NCBI GenBank assembly: GCA_023807065.1
Contig: JAJJLU010003665.1
Coordinates: forward strand, 1 to 40,679
From: Isotricha intestinalis
Lineage: Eukaryota; Ciliophora; Litostomatea; Vestibuliferida; Isotrichidae
Direction of reading: 5' to 3'
DNA: 40,679 nucleotides
Below are positions 18,933 through 28,582 of the stretch, in pieces. The position numbers were made by a program, and so were the translations under genes. The notes beneath the pieces were generated by a model. It ran no database searches. It saw only the letters and a list, made by a program, of their open reading frames with translations, and was not told the origin of the DNA. Every line of letters starts with the position of its first letter. Within the stretch, counting starts at the first letter, position 1.

Positions 18933-19199
18933 TTATTTATTTCCAAAAATTATAATTGTATCATTCCTAAATTCACAAGAGAAATAATAAGTATCTGAAT
19001 ATTTAACACTACTATTTCCATCAGTATAAATTAAAACACTCCATAAAATTTTAGGATAATTTTGTTCCATTCTTTCTTGAATATAAATTATTCTTTCTTT
19101 TCTATTATCTTTATATTTATATGCTCCTGCAATAATATCTTTTAAATTAGAACTCATTAAATTATCCATTTTATTAATGAGAATTTCCATTTTTTTCAA
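18933..19199 (-). CDS. LC8-type (DLC) dynein light chain-like protein
   Basis: An 88-residue protein of the usual LC8 length. From about residue 38 to the end it follows the LC8 layout. YIQERMEQNYPKILWSVLIY corresponds to the helix and first strand (family pattern 'IKKEFDKKYNPTWHCIVG'), then TDGNSSVKYSDTYYFSCEF to the loop and strand 'FGSYVTHETKHFIYFYL', and IIIFGN to the final strand. LC8 proteins dimerise and clamp peptide motifs in dynein intermediate chains and other partners, in cytoplasmic and axonemal motors. The usual key residues of the peptide groove are changed, so it is a divergent member. The start chosen is the first ATG; a second Met (third codon) is possible. Confidence 0.65.
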   Translation of the reverse strand: MKKMEILINKMDNLMSSNLKDIIAGAYKYKDNRKERIIYIQERMEQNYPKILWSVLIYTDGNSSVKYSDTYYFSCEFRNDTIIIFGNK

Positions 19200-19282
19200 A
19201 TAAAATTAATGTATTTAATCATTAAATGAATTTTTTTAAGTTTTATTTTTATTATTTATAATAAAACAATTTTTATAAATAA

Positions 19283-21016
19283 ATGAATCAATTAGATATG
19301 AATTCATCAACTTTTTCTGAGACAAAACCAAGTAAAAATACACTTTTTGAAAGAAATACTATAAAGAATTTATCTTCTTATATTTTCACAACTTCAAGAA
19401 TTCTTCAAAAAAGGAAAAAAAATTTAAATTTAAAATATAGGGTAACAAATTCTTTAAGAACAAATGATTCAATAAATAAAACAGAAAAAGAAACTATGAA
19501 TTCAAATAATGATGAAAGCAGTTTTAATAATTCAAAACATTTGAAATATAAATCACAAAATATTTCTTCTTATATACAATTAAACACAACAAATAATACA
19601 AGTAATTTTTATAATGAATCAATTTCAACTAATCCTTTAAATTTAAAGAACAATTATTATTCAAATATTGATTTAGAAGGAAAAAAATTTTTAAATAAAC
19701 AAAATTATGGTAAATTACTTTTATTTAACGAAAATATAAGAGAAGAAAGATATCAAACTTATTTTAATAAAATTTTAACAAATGAATTTTATTTTAGAAA
19801 ACAAAATAAATTAATTAAACCAAAACAAATAGAAATTAAAATGTATAATTACAAAATAAATGAAAAATATTTAGATACTTATATTAATACTTTAAAAAAT
19901 TATACTAAGAAATTTATTTTATATACTGATAAAGAAAAAGATATTAATGAAAAATTAATATTAAAAAAGACTAATTTAAAATTAGAAGTCAATAGATTAA
20001 ATCAAAGACTAAAAAAATTATTAGATATCTTTTTATATTATTTATCTATTAAAAAATTTCTTCTTCATGTTAAAAACAAAAGTTTATCATTCTGTAAATT
20101 CACATATGAAGATATAAAAGAATATTTAAGAGATGAAGATAAAAAAGAATTAGTTTTAAATTTTTATAAAAAAGATGATGTTATAAAAAGAAATTCGGTA
20201 ATAACGAAAAAATCTTCATTTTCTCTTTCACATAAAAATTCACCAAGAAGATCTCAAATAATAAATTCTCCAAAAAAAAAAGCTTCAAAAAGAGAATCTG
20301 ATAAACATTTAATTAAAAACTTAGAAGATGAACCTTTAAATAAACCAATTTTTGATAGTGTTGATTCTTTTTTTACTATTTATGATATTTTAAATAATGA
20401 AAATACTAAATTATTAACTGATTATAATGATTTAATTAAAGAAAATAAAAAGAATAGAATGATTCTTTCAAATTTAAAAATTGATTATGAAAAATTTCAA
20501 AAAGAAAGAGAAAATAAAATAAATGATGAAATAAAACATATTTTAAAAGAAAAAGAAATTTTAAAAAATAGAAATGAAGAATTAATTAAAGAAAGAAATT
20601 ATTTAATTAAAATAAGTAATGAAAGTGAAAAAAAAAAAGAAATGAATAAACTTATTCAAAATAAAATATATATTATATATCATTATATAAATAAAAATTA
20701 TAAAAAATATATAATTCAAGAAGATTTCTTAAATAAGAAAAATATAAATTTAGAAAGATTAAAATTTATAGAAGATATAATAAATAAATTATCAATAGAA
20801 AAAGAAATATTTATAAATAAATTTCCTAATGAATATCATAATTATAGAATTACAAAAAATTTAAAAGAAAAATTAAGACAATTTGAAAATAAAAAAAAAG
20901 AAGATATTGAAAAAGCAAAAAAATTAATGGAAAAAGTCTATCAACATAATAATAAAATTATTATTCTTCCTAAACATAAAGTTATTGAAAAATTTAATTT
21001 TCAAAAAACAAAATAA
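19283..21016 (+). CDS. coiled-coil protein of unknown function
   Basis: A 577-residue protein. The first 150 residues are Ser/Asn/Thr-rich. Residues about 190-265 form a well-mixed helical region (LDTYINTLKNYTKKFILYTD, then a long helix with LNQRLKKLLDIFLYYLSIKK). A Ser/Lys-rich linker (about 305-345) contains SPRRSQ and SPKKK, which look like phosphorylation-type sites. Residues about 375-460 are strong coiled coil. The C-terminal 90 residues are again mixed helices. The order of helices resembles axonemal coiled-coil proteins in a loose way, but I cannot name a family. It starts 84 bp from the divergent light-chain gene, so the two may share a promoter region. Confidence 0.7.
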   Translation: MNQLDMNSSTFSETKPSKNTLFERNTIKNLSSYIFTTSRILQKRKKNLNLKYRVTNSLRTNDSINKTEKETMNSNNDESSFNNSKHLKYKSQNISSYIQLNTTNNTSNFYNESISTNPLNLKNNYYSNIDLEGKKFLNKQNYGKLLLFNENIREERYQTYFNKILTNEFYFRKQNKLIKPKQIEIKMYNYKINEKYLDTYINTLKNYTKKFILYTDKEKDINEKLILKKTNLKLEVNRLNQRLKKLLDIFLYYLSIKKFLLHVKNKSLSFCKFTYEDIKEYLRDEDKKELVLNFYKKDDVIKRNSVITKKSSFSLSHKNSPRRSQIINSPKKKASKRESDKHLIKNLEDEPLNKPIFDSVDSFFTIYDILNNENTKLLTDYNDLIKENKKNRMILSNLKIDYEKFQKERENKINDEIKHILKEKEILKNRNEELIKERNYLIKISNESEKKKEMNKLIQNKIYIIYHYINKNYKKYIIQEDFLNKKNINLERLKFIEDIINKLSIEKEIFINKFPNEYHNYRITKNLKEKLRQFENKKKEDIEKAKKLMEKVYQHNNKIIILPKHKVIEKFNFQKTK

Positions 21017-21128
21017 ATTTTTAATTTAAAAAAATATTATCTTAAATATAAATTAAATATTTTTTCATCATTATAAAATTGAGTATATATTATTTATATA
21101 ATTTATTTAAAATAAGTTTTTTTAAAAC

Positions 21129-22796
21129 TTACATTTTATTTTTTATATCAACTCTTTGAGATTTGCTATTAATATTATTATTATGATATATTTGACTAAT
21201 TTTTTCTTGACTATTATTTTTATTATTTTTTTTACTTTCAATTCCATTTTTTAATAAATCTCTTAAATGTTCTTTTAAAGTATTAATATCTAAACTTGTT
21301 TTTTTTTTCCTTTTATTTTTACTTTTATTTACATTTGTTGTATTATAATTATCATAATTTCCATTTGTATTATTTCCTTTACTTTCATTATTTTTATTAG
21401 TTAAAAAACTAATTTTTTTAGTTGAAGAATTATATCTCATAGTATTCATATTAAAAATATTATTTTTATTAAAAAATTCATTGCTATTAGTAATACTTAA
21501 TTTATTTCTTTTATATTTCATTTTATGATGATTATTTTTATTTGAATTTAAATTATTAGCATTTTCACTGTAAATTTTGTTAAAAGAACTCATTTTAGTA
21601 GAACTAGATTTATGTAAAGAACCATTATTATGATTATGATTATGATTATTATAATTAAAAAATCTCATACTTAAAGGGAAAAAATTATTTTTTAACTTAT
21701 TATAATAACTCTCAATAACTTTACTAACAATATCAAATTGAACTTTATTTCCAGAGACTATTTTTTTTATATAATCTCTAACATCTGGAACATAACTTAA
21801 AAATTGAAGAATGGGAATAATTTTTAATAATTCAAAATCATTTTTATCATCAAACCAACTAGTAATAGGAAAACCATTATATTGATTTAAAGCATAAGCA
21901 ACAGGAGAATTATCAACAATAATAATATCTTTCATATCTCTTCCTAATCTAGTTAAATCTTTAACAAAAGCAGTATTAATTAAAGTACAATGTTCTCTAA
22001 ACAATCTAAAAGGACAATGTCCTTTTTTATCAATAATATTTAATAATGGATTTGCATATTTTGAAATTGAAGCTGTGAAAATAACTAATTCATATCTTTT
22101 AGACATTGCTTCTAAAAATTCTTTAACATAAGGACGTACTAAAACATGAATATCATGAATTTCATTTTCTAATTCTATTTGAATTATTACATCTGAAGGA
22201 CAATCAAAAGGAATAAAACCTGAATGAACTAAAGTTTCATCTAAATCTAATACTAATGTTTTTTTATTTGAATTTTTAGGAGGAAGTAAATATTTATTTT
22301 TATATCTATAATATTGAGGTGATAATGAATGAGGATTCTTATTTTTTAAAGGAATTGTTTGATTATTATTATTTTTATTTGTGGTATTATTTATATTATT
22401 ATTATTATTAGGATTATAATTATTATTATTATTATTAATATTATTATTATTATTAAAATCATTGCTTGTACTTGTTTTATTGGTTTTATTGTTTGATATA
22501 TTTTGAAGACTTTTATTTTCTGTTTTGTTATTGTTTTGAATTTTAGTGTTTGTTATACTTTTGTTTATGTTGCAATTTATATTTTTTGAAATTGGGATGT
22601 TTGATATTATATTATTTAAATTTATGTTTTGGGTATTTTTTATATATCTAAATTTATTAGTTGATTTTGCTCTTTTATGCACTATTTTTTCTCCATAAGA
22701 TTTATTCCCTTGATTTGTTGATATATTTACTATTGGATAATTTATTGAGGATGATAATGAAATTTTTCCAATAATTTTATTATTCTTTTTCCTCAT
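21129..22796 (-). CDS. SCP/FCP1-type (CTD-like) HAD phosphatase
   Basis: A 555-residue protein with a catalytic FCP1/SCP domain at about residues 170-350. Motif I is VLDLDETLVHSGF (near 177-189), with the DxDxT nucleophile. Later blocks are LVRPYVKEFLEAMSKRYELV, FTASISKYANPLL, GHCPFRLFREHC, and IIVDNSPVAYALNQYNGFPI, with the metal-binding Asp of motif IV in VDNSP. These are typical of CTDSP/Dullard-like Ser phosphatases, which act on the RNA polymerase II tail or on signalling and lipid-enzyme targets. Flanking parts are low complexity: Asn-rich before (about 80-145) and Asn/Ser/Lys-rich after. No BRCT domain is present, so SCP-like is preferred over FCP1. Confidence 0.88.
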   Translation of the reverse strand: MRKKNNKIIGKISLSSSINYPIVNISTNQGNKSYGEKIVHKRAKSTNKFRYIKNTQNINLNNIISNIPISKNINCNINKSITNTKIQNNNKTENKSLQNISNNKTNKTSTSNDFNNNNNINNNNNNYNPNNNNNINNTTNKNNNNQTIPLKNKNPHSLSPQYYRYKNKYLLPPKNSNKKTLVLDLDETLVHSGFIPFDCPSDVIIQIELENEIHDIHVLVRPYVKEFLEAMSKRYELVIFTASISKYANPLLNIIDKKGHCPFRLFREHCTLINTAFVKDLTRLGRDMKDIIIVDNSPVAYALNQYNGFPITSWFDDKNDFELLKIIPILQFLSYVPDVRDYIKKIVSGNKVQFDIVSKVIESYYNKLKNNFFPLSMRFFNYNNHNHNHNNGSLHKSSSTKMSSFNKIYSENANNLNSNKNNHHKMKYKRNKLSITNSNEFFNKNNIFNMNTMRYNSSTKKISFLTNKNNESKGNNTNGNYDNYNTTNVNKSKNKRKKKTSLDINTLKEHLRDLLKNGIESKKNNKNNSQEKISQIYHNNNINSKSQRVDIKNKM

Positions 22797-22922
22797 TTTT
22801 TGATTAATTTAATTTAAAATTTTTTTTTAAAATTATTTTTTTAATAAAACAAATGAATAAAAAATTATAAAATTTATGATATCATTTAACATTAAATAAA
22901 TAAAAAATTTTAAACAAAGAAA

Positions 22923-23822
22923 ATGAACAATGGAAACTTAGAATCAGAAACAATTCAATTTAGTCATAACTTTAAATATTCATTAGAAAGAGTATGGATG
23001 ATTTTAAAAAATATTTCAATAATATCTTTAATATCAGAAGATTCTCATTATCATCCAATATTTGAAATAGGAAATGAATTTAAATTAGGAAGTAAATTTA
23101 TTGGAATTTTATTTGGAAAATTCCCATATAAAGGAACAGTAAATAAAATAAAAGAATTTCCAGGATATAAAAAAATAAAATGGATTTTTAATTTTGAAAA
23201 TGGAAGTTTCTTATCATTTAAAATAGAATTATTTAAAGTAACAGAAGATAATACTTCAATATCTTTATTTACTTTTAAATTAAATATAAAATTGAAGGAA
23301 CAATTATTATCAAGTAAAGAAAACCTTAATCTTGTTTTACAAAGAATAGATAAAATATTAGAAGAATCAACAGTAGATTTAATTCAATATGAAAGTGGAA
23401 TTATTTCAGGTTCAATGGAAGATATTTGGGATTTTATTACAAATATTAGTAAATTAAAAATGATTGCTCCTTTAATTAAATTTGATGGTAATGAAAATTT
23501 TAAAGATAGTAATTGTGGTGATAATTTAACTTTTAATCTCGAAAATCAAAGTAAGAAATTATACTCCAAAATTTTAGTAAAAAATAAAAATGAAAAATGG
23601 AATAAATGGATTTATGTATTACAAATTATGAAAGGAGAACCTAAAATTCCTATGCAGAAATTAATTGTTGAATTAACTAAAATAAATCAAAGTGATTGTC
23701 AATTAATTTTGTTAACTAAATTCGATGAAAGTATTAATAATGATTATATTCAATCAATTTCTGAAGAAAAAAAATATATTATTAATTCTATTAAAGATTA
23801 TTTGGAAAATTATAAAAATTAA
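22923..23822 (+). CDS. tandem START-like (SRPBCC) domain protein
   Basis: A 299-residue protein that reads as two copies of a Bet v1/START-like fold. Copy 1 (about residues 12-145) begins with FKYSLERVWMILKNISIISL and contains FEIGNEFKLGSKFIG and a KIKWIFNFENGSF strand. Copy 2 (about 155-299) begins with SGIISGSMEDIWDFITNISK and contains KDSNCGDNLTF and a WNKWIYVLQIMKGEP strand. Each ends in a long helix (for example EEKKYIINSIKDYLENYK). The fold usually forms a pocket for hydrophobic ligands or acts as a chaperone cofactor. The ligand and partner here are unknown. No membrane segment is seen. The domain call rests on pattern and secondary-structure order, not on a database search. Confidence 0.6.
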   Translation: MNNGNLESETIQFSHNFKYSLERVWMILKNISIISLISEDSHYHPIFEIGNEFKLGSKFIGILFGKFPYKGTVNKIKEFPGYKKIKWIFNFENGSFLSFKIELFKVTEDNTSISLFTFKLNIKLKEQLLSSKENLNLVLQRIDKILEESTVDLIQYESGIISGSMEDIWDFITNISKLKMIAPLIKFDGNENFKDSNCGDNLTFNLENQSKKLYSKILVKNKNEKWNKWIYVLQIMKGEPKIPMQKLIVELTKINQSDCQLILLTKFDESINNDYIQSISEEKKYIINSIKDYLENYKN

Positions 23823-23969
23823 TCTGAAGTATTCTTGTTGTTTTATATAAATAAATTATAATTTATGACATATTAGTATATTTTCTTTTTTGATTAAATA
23901 ATTATTCATCATCAATATAAATATCATAAATAACTTTAAATTTTCAAATTAATATTAAATATAAAATAA

Positions 23970-25007
23970 ATGGACTCCTCAGAATCAAGTGAATATTCTT
24001 TTTTTACAGAAACAAAAATAAACAATTTAGAAGAAAATTTAATAAAGAAAAATAATTTTCCTATAACTCAACTTTATTTATTTAAAAATGGACAATTAAT
24101 AGGTAAATCAACTGATTCAATAATAATTATAGCTAAAACAGGAGAAAAAAAAAAGATAATAAAAGAAATTTCAATGAAAGAAAAAGATACAATTAAATCA
24201 ATAATTCTTTTAAAAAATGAAGATTTATTATATTCTTCATATAATTCAATTTATTGTATAAAATTTATAGAGAATAATTTAGATTATATTGTTATTAATA
24301 CTTTAAATTTTCAAAAAGAAAAAATAGAAATTATAAATTTTTATGAAATGAAAGATGGAAAAATTATTTGTGCTTCAAATTCAGGAATTATAAAAGTTAT
24401 TTCTCAAACAAAATTAGGTATTTATCAAGTTATTTTAACTTTTTATAATAAAGAACTTGCTAAAAATGGTATTTATGAAATAAATAAATTTTTAATTTTT
24501 ATTAATGAAAAAAGATGCTTAAATTTTTATAATAAATATAGTTTTGTTTTAATAAAGAAATTAGATTCATTGAATGCGTTTATTGATTTAAAAGAAAATT
24601 GGATGTTTAAAAAAGACTATATATTAAACAATTGTGTTTTAGAAATAAATAAAAATTTAATAGCAATTTCAACATTAGGAAATGGTATTTTTATAATAAA
24701 TACAATAAAATTTATAATAGTAAAAAATATAATAAATTTAGATTTTACTTGTTGGATAAAATTAAAAGATGGAAGTTTTATAACATGTGAATATACAGAC
24801 AATAAAAATTTAATAAGTATGGAACAATGGGATATAAGTGATGATGGTAAAGAATGGAGAAGTATTAGTAGAAAAAATTGTATTCATAATGATTATGTTT
24901 ATTCTATGTGTATTGATGAAAATAATACTATTTATACTTCAGGAAGTGATTTTATTATCAAATATTGGGAAATTTCAAATGATAATTCTTTTTCTAGTGA
25001 TTTTTAA
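23970..25007 (+). CDS. beta-propeller (WD40-like) protein
   Basis: A 345-residue protein with repeated four-strand blades. Blade signatures include LYLFKNGQLIGKSTDSIIII, LLKNEDLLYSSYNSIYCI, EMKDGKIICASNSGIIKV, INKNLIAISTLGNGIFII, LKDGSFITCEYTDNKN, and a classic last WD blade (HNDYVYSMCIDENNTIYTSG then FIIKYWEIS). Seven blades fit the length. The fold is the same kind as in the WD40 gene at 188-1102. The N-terminal 25 residues (DSSESSEYSFFTETK) are acidic and Ser-rich. The likely role is a protein scaffold, with unknown partner. No signal peptide or membrane segment is seen. Confidence 0.75.
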   Translation: MDSSESSEYSFFTETKINNLEENLIKKNNFPITQLYLFKNGQLIGKSTDSIIIIAKTGEKKKIIKEISMKEKDTIKSIILLKNEDLLYSSYNSIYCIKFIENNLDYIVINTLNFQKEKIEIINFYEMKDGKIICASNSGIIKVISQTKLGIYQVILTFYNKELAKNGIYEINKFLIFINEKRCLNFYNKYSFVLIKKLDSLNAFIDLKENWMFKKDYILNNCVLEINKNLIAISTLGNGIFIINTIKFIIVKNIINLDFTCWIKLKDGSFITCEYTDNKNLISMEQWDISDDGKEWRSISRKNCIHNDYVYSMCIDENNTIYTSGSDFIIKYWEISNDNSFSSDF

Positions 25008-25202
25008 ATTCTATTTGTGAAAAAATTGTTAAAGATAATACTTATTTAATATCTTTTTTTATTATAAAGAAAAAAATATTTTTAGAGTTAGAATTCTTAC
25101 TTTTAAATAATTTATGCTTTACTGAAATTATATGATAAAAGGTTTTAAATATATTATATTATTAATATTTTCATATAATAATTTATAAAAATTATGGTAT
25201 AT

Positions 25203-25463
25203 TTAATTAACGTTTAATTTCGAATAAATTTGGAAAAATAATTTACTTAAAACAAATTTTTTCTTTTTCATTTGTATTTTCTTTTCTTTTATTTTTGAAG
25301 GTTTCTTTCTAATAATTTTTTCATTAATATATGATAATTTTTTAATATTGCTTTTATTATAAATGATTTCATTATTCTTATTTAAAAATTGTAATACCTG
25401 AATAATAATATTTTTCTTTTTATACTTTTGATTATTTTTATTAATTAATAAATTCATAAACAT
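25203..25463 (-). CDS. small Lys-rich ORF (doubtful gene)
   Basis: An 86-residue frame, strongly basic (many Lys, Asn and Ile), in the gap between two plus-strand genes. The composition (KKKNIIIQVL, then KEKKIQMKKKKF) could be that of a small RNA-binding or ribosome-associated protein, but no family is recognised. It could be part of a spliced gene whose 5' exon is not clear, a relic, or chance in A/T-rich DNA. Confidence 0.3.
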   Translation of the reverse strand: MFMNLLINKNNQKYKKKNIIIQVLQFLNKNNEIIYNKSNIKKLSYINEKIIRKKPSKIKEKKIQMKKKKFVLSKLFFQIYSKLNVN

Positions 25464-25568
25464 AAATCATCTAGAAAAGAATCTGAAAACAGGAAAAAAT
25501 AATTTATTCTAAATTGTTTGATAATTTTTGAAAAATTGAGAAAATATTAATTTTTCAATAATAAATAA

Positions 25569-26699
25569 ATGGATATGAATGATTTAAATAAAAATAATTC
25601 AAATGAATTTGAAAGTTTATTTCGACAAATGAAAGTTAGAATTTCAGAATTAGAAGAACAATGTAGAAATTATCAAAATATTTTAGATGAAAATTACAAA
25701 TTAAAAGAATTATTAAATCAAATAAATAATCAAAATTCAAATAATCAAATAGAAACACAAAATACTATTTCTCAATTAACAAAAAAAATAAATGAATTAT
25801 TATTTGAAAAAGAAAAAATAAAAAATGAACTTAATGAAACAATAAATTTAAATAAAAAATTATATTCTGATAATGAAGCTTTATTAAAAGAATTAGATAA
25901 TTATAATTTAAATATTTCAGAATTAAAAAATAAATTAAATGAATCAAAAATAAATAATGAAGATTTAAAAAAAAAAAATGAAAATTATAATCAAATAAAT
26001 ATAAATTATAATTCTCATAATGAAATTTTAAAAGAAGAAAATGAAAAATTATTTCAAGATAATAAAAATTTAAATAATATTTGTTCTGAACAAGAAGAAT
26101 TATTAAAACAAAATGAAGAAGAAAAAAGAAATTTATTTGTTCAAATTGAAGAAATAAATTTTGAATTAGAAAAATTAAAAAACAAAATTAAATTAAAAGA
26201 TGATAATTTAAATTTAATTCAAAAAGATAATGAAAATATGATAATAAAAATAGAAGAAGATAAAAATCAAATTAATAATTTAATTGATTTAATTGATTCA
26301 ATTAAAAATGAAAATGAAAATTTAAAAAATGAAAATGAAAAAAATAAAAATGAAAATTTATTACTTAAACAAAATATTGAACAATTGAAAAGTATAATTG
26401 ATAATAAAGATAAAGAAATAACTAAAAATGTAAATTATATTAATTCAGCTAATCAAACGATTAGTATTAATAAATTAAAAGAAACAAATTTAAATAATGA
26501 AAATGAAAATTATAAAAATGAAATCAAAAGATTAAAAAATGAAAATAATCAATTAAATAATAAAATTAAAAATTTTTCTGATTTAAATTCTAAAATTCAA
26601 AATTTATTAATGAGAAAAGAAAAAATTAATAGTCTTATAAAAAAAAATCAAAAAAATATTGAAAATTCTTTAGGTAATTTAGTTAAATCTTTAAATTAA
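25569..26699 (+). CDS. long coiled-coil protein
   Basis: A 376-residue protein that is coiled coil almost end to end. It starts with a short mixed region (FESLFRQMKVRISELEEQCR) and then runs through Asn/Glu/Lys/Leu heptads to about residue 355, with repeats such as NENENLKNENEKNKNENLLL near residue 245. It has no globular domain and no membrane segment. A structural or tethering role is likely. The gene converges with the coiled-coil gene at 26787-28295, about 90 bp apart. Such proteins are common in the cytoskeleton of protists, but nothing here fixes the location. Confidence 0.7.
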   Translation: MDMNDLNKNNSNEFESLFRQMKVRISELEEQCRNYQNILDENYKLKELLNQINNQNSNNQIETQNTISQLTKKINELLFEKEKIKNELNETINLNKKLYSDNEALLKELDNYNLNISELKNKLNESKINNEDLKKKNENYNQININYNSHNEILKEENEKLFQDNKNLNNICSEQEELLKQNEEEKRNLFVQIEEINFELEKLKNKIKLKDDNLNLIQKDNENMIIKIEEDKNQINNLIDLIDSIKNENENLKNENEKNKNENLLLKQNIEQLKSIIDNKDKEITKNVNYINSANQTISINKLKETNLNNENENYKNEIKRLKNENNQLNNKIKNFSDLNSKIQNLLMRKEKINSLIKKNQKNIENSLGNLVKSLN

Positions 26700-26786
26700 A
26701 TATTATTTAAATTAATTTTTTTTAAAGTATTTAACATAATTTTATTTGTTTTATTTATAATTAATTTATATTAATTAAAAAAAGAA

Positions 26787-28295
26787 TTATGAATAATTTT
26801 CTAATGTATTTCCAATTAAATTAGCTTGATTTTTTAAAAACATTATTAAATCTTCATTAAAAGTACTAAAAGATTTTTCTAAATTAATAATATTATTTAT
26901 TTTTTTCATTTCTTCATCATTTATTTTTTCATGATTTTTCTTCAAAAGATTCTCAATTATTCTTCTTAATAAAATATTATTTTCTTTAAGAGAATTATTA
27001 TATTTTAATAATTCATCTTTACTTTTAAAAATATTATCATTATCATTATCTTTATCAATATAATTAATAAAATCTTCATATTTACTCATTAAATTTTTTA
27101 AATTTTCATAAACAGAAATCTTCTCATTTAAAAGATTAAAACATTTTTCATAATTAATATTATTTTTTTCACTTAATTTAATTTCAGTGATTTTATCTTT
27201 ACATAAAATAATATCTTCATTTTTTTTGATAATATCTTTTTTTTCAATTTCATTTTTTCTTTCAAAAATAATATTTCTTTGATTATAAATAACATTTTCT
27301 TTTCTATTTAAAGTATCTCTAATAACATAAAAATCATCATTTAATATTATATTATCAGAAATACAATTTAAAACATTTCTTATATCATCTATTATTTCTA
27401 TATATTCATTTAAATCATCTGTTGTTTGAAGTGTTATTTTTTGATAATATTCTATTTGATTTATTAAAGAATAATTTTGAAATTCTAAATTATTTATTCT
27501 TTCTATTAAGTAATTAATATAATTTTCATTTTCATTTTTAAATATTTCATTCAAAAAATTTTTAATTTCATTATTTATATTATTTGATTTATTTAAAAAT
27601 TGTATTAAAGATAATTTTAAATATTTTGAATTTTTTAAATTTTCTTCTTCTTCTTCTTTTATTGTATTATTTAATTTTAGTAATTTTTTTAATTCTAAAA
27701 TTTCTTGATTTAAAATTTTTATTTGATTGTTTAATTCCATATTTTCAATTTTTAATTTTTCAAATTCTAAATTTTGATTATTATTACTAATATTATTTTG
27801 ACTTTCATTTATACTATTTAAATTATTTAAATTTAATAAATTAATTCTATTATTTTTATTCATTTTTTGTTTAATTTCATAACTATTCATAAGATAATTT
27901 TCGGAAATTTCATTATTATAATTTTTATTTATTAAAGAAAGTTCATTTTTTAATTCATTATTTTCACACAAAATATTATCGTAATTATCTATTTTATAAG
28001 CATTATTTGAAATAATATTTTTTAAATCATTTATTGTATTTTTATATTGATTAATAATTTCTTCTTTACTTTTATTTTTTAAATCTTCAATATTTTTTTC
28101 TTTTAAACTGTTTCCAACTAAAATACCAATAGATTCTTTTATCGGAGATGATAATTTATTGTTTATATTTCTACTATTCAAAATTTTATTTTGAGGAATT
28201 TCATATTTAATATCATTTATTGAATTTAATTTTTCCCTTAAAATATTTAATTCTTCTGTTGTTGGGACTATTCTTATTGTTTGTAATGAAGACAT
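26787..28295 (-). CDS. coiled-coil protein
   Basis: A 502-residue protein of unknown function. The N-terminal 60 residues (SLQTIRIVPTTEELNILREK...) are mixed and less repetitive. Residues about 75-120 and 175-210 are coiled coil. The middle (about 225-310), with YLKLSLIQFLNKSNNINNEI and YINYLIERINNLEFQNYSLI, is better mixed and helical and may be the conserved core. The C-terminal part is again Glu/Asn/Lys/Ile-rich helix. It has no known domain. The clean start, after an A-rich leader on the minus strand, and the lack of internal stops over 1.5 kb support a real gene. Confidence 0.7.
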   Translation of the reverse strand: MSSLQTIRIVPTTEELNILREKLNSINDIKYEIPQNKILNSRNINNKLSSPIKESIGILVGNSLKEKNIEDLKNKSKEEIINQYKNTINDLKNIISNNAYKIDNYDNILCENNELKNELSLINKNYNNEISENYLMNSYEIKQKMNKNNRINLLNLNNLNSINESQNNISNNNQNLEFEKLKIENMELNNQIKILNQEILELKKLLKLNNTIKEEEEENLKNSKYLKLSLIQFLNKSNNINNEIKNFLNEIFKNENENYINYLIERINNLEFQNYSLINQIEYYQKITLQTTDDLNEYIEIIDDIRNVLNCISDNIILNDDFYVIRDTLNRKENVIYNQRNIIFERKNEIEKKDIIKKNEDIILCKDKITEIKLSEKNNINYEKCFNLLNEKISVYENLKNLMSKYEDFINYIDKDNDNDNIFKSKDELLKYNNSLKENNILLRRIIENLLKKNHEKINDEEMKKINNIINLEKSFSTFNEDLIMFLKNQANLIGNTLENYS

Positions 28296-28582
28296 ATTTA
28301 TTTTAAATTAAATTATACATTTCATTTGAAAAATATAAGTTTAAAAATAATAAGTTACAAATGATGATTTTATTAAAGAGTAATTTTATTTTATTAATAT
28401 AAAATATAAAAAATAAAAAAATTAAAATAATACTTCCCTAATTTAAATTTTTATCCCTGCTTTACAATTTAAACTTAATGAACAAATCATTGAAATAAAA
28501 ATTATTAAAAATAAAAAAATTATATTCTCCATTATTTTTTATATAAATGCAAATAAAAAAATCTTGAATAAATATAAAAAAA

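Noticed and set aside
24838..25020. Second plus-strand frame at the end of the propeller gene
   Set aside because: Shadow frame of the terminal WD blades, with no own composition or start context.
25203..25463. A 28-nt intron (GT...CAG) inside the small Lys-rich ORF
   Set aside because: Removing it brings a stop within a few codons, so the unspliced frame is longer.
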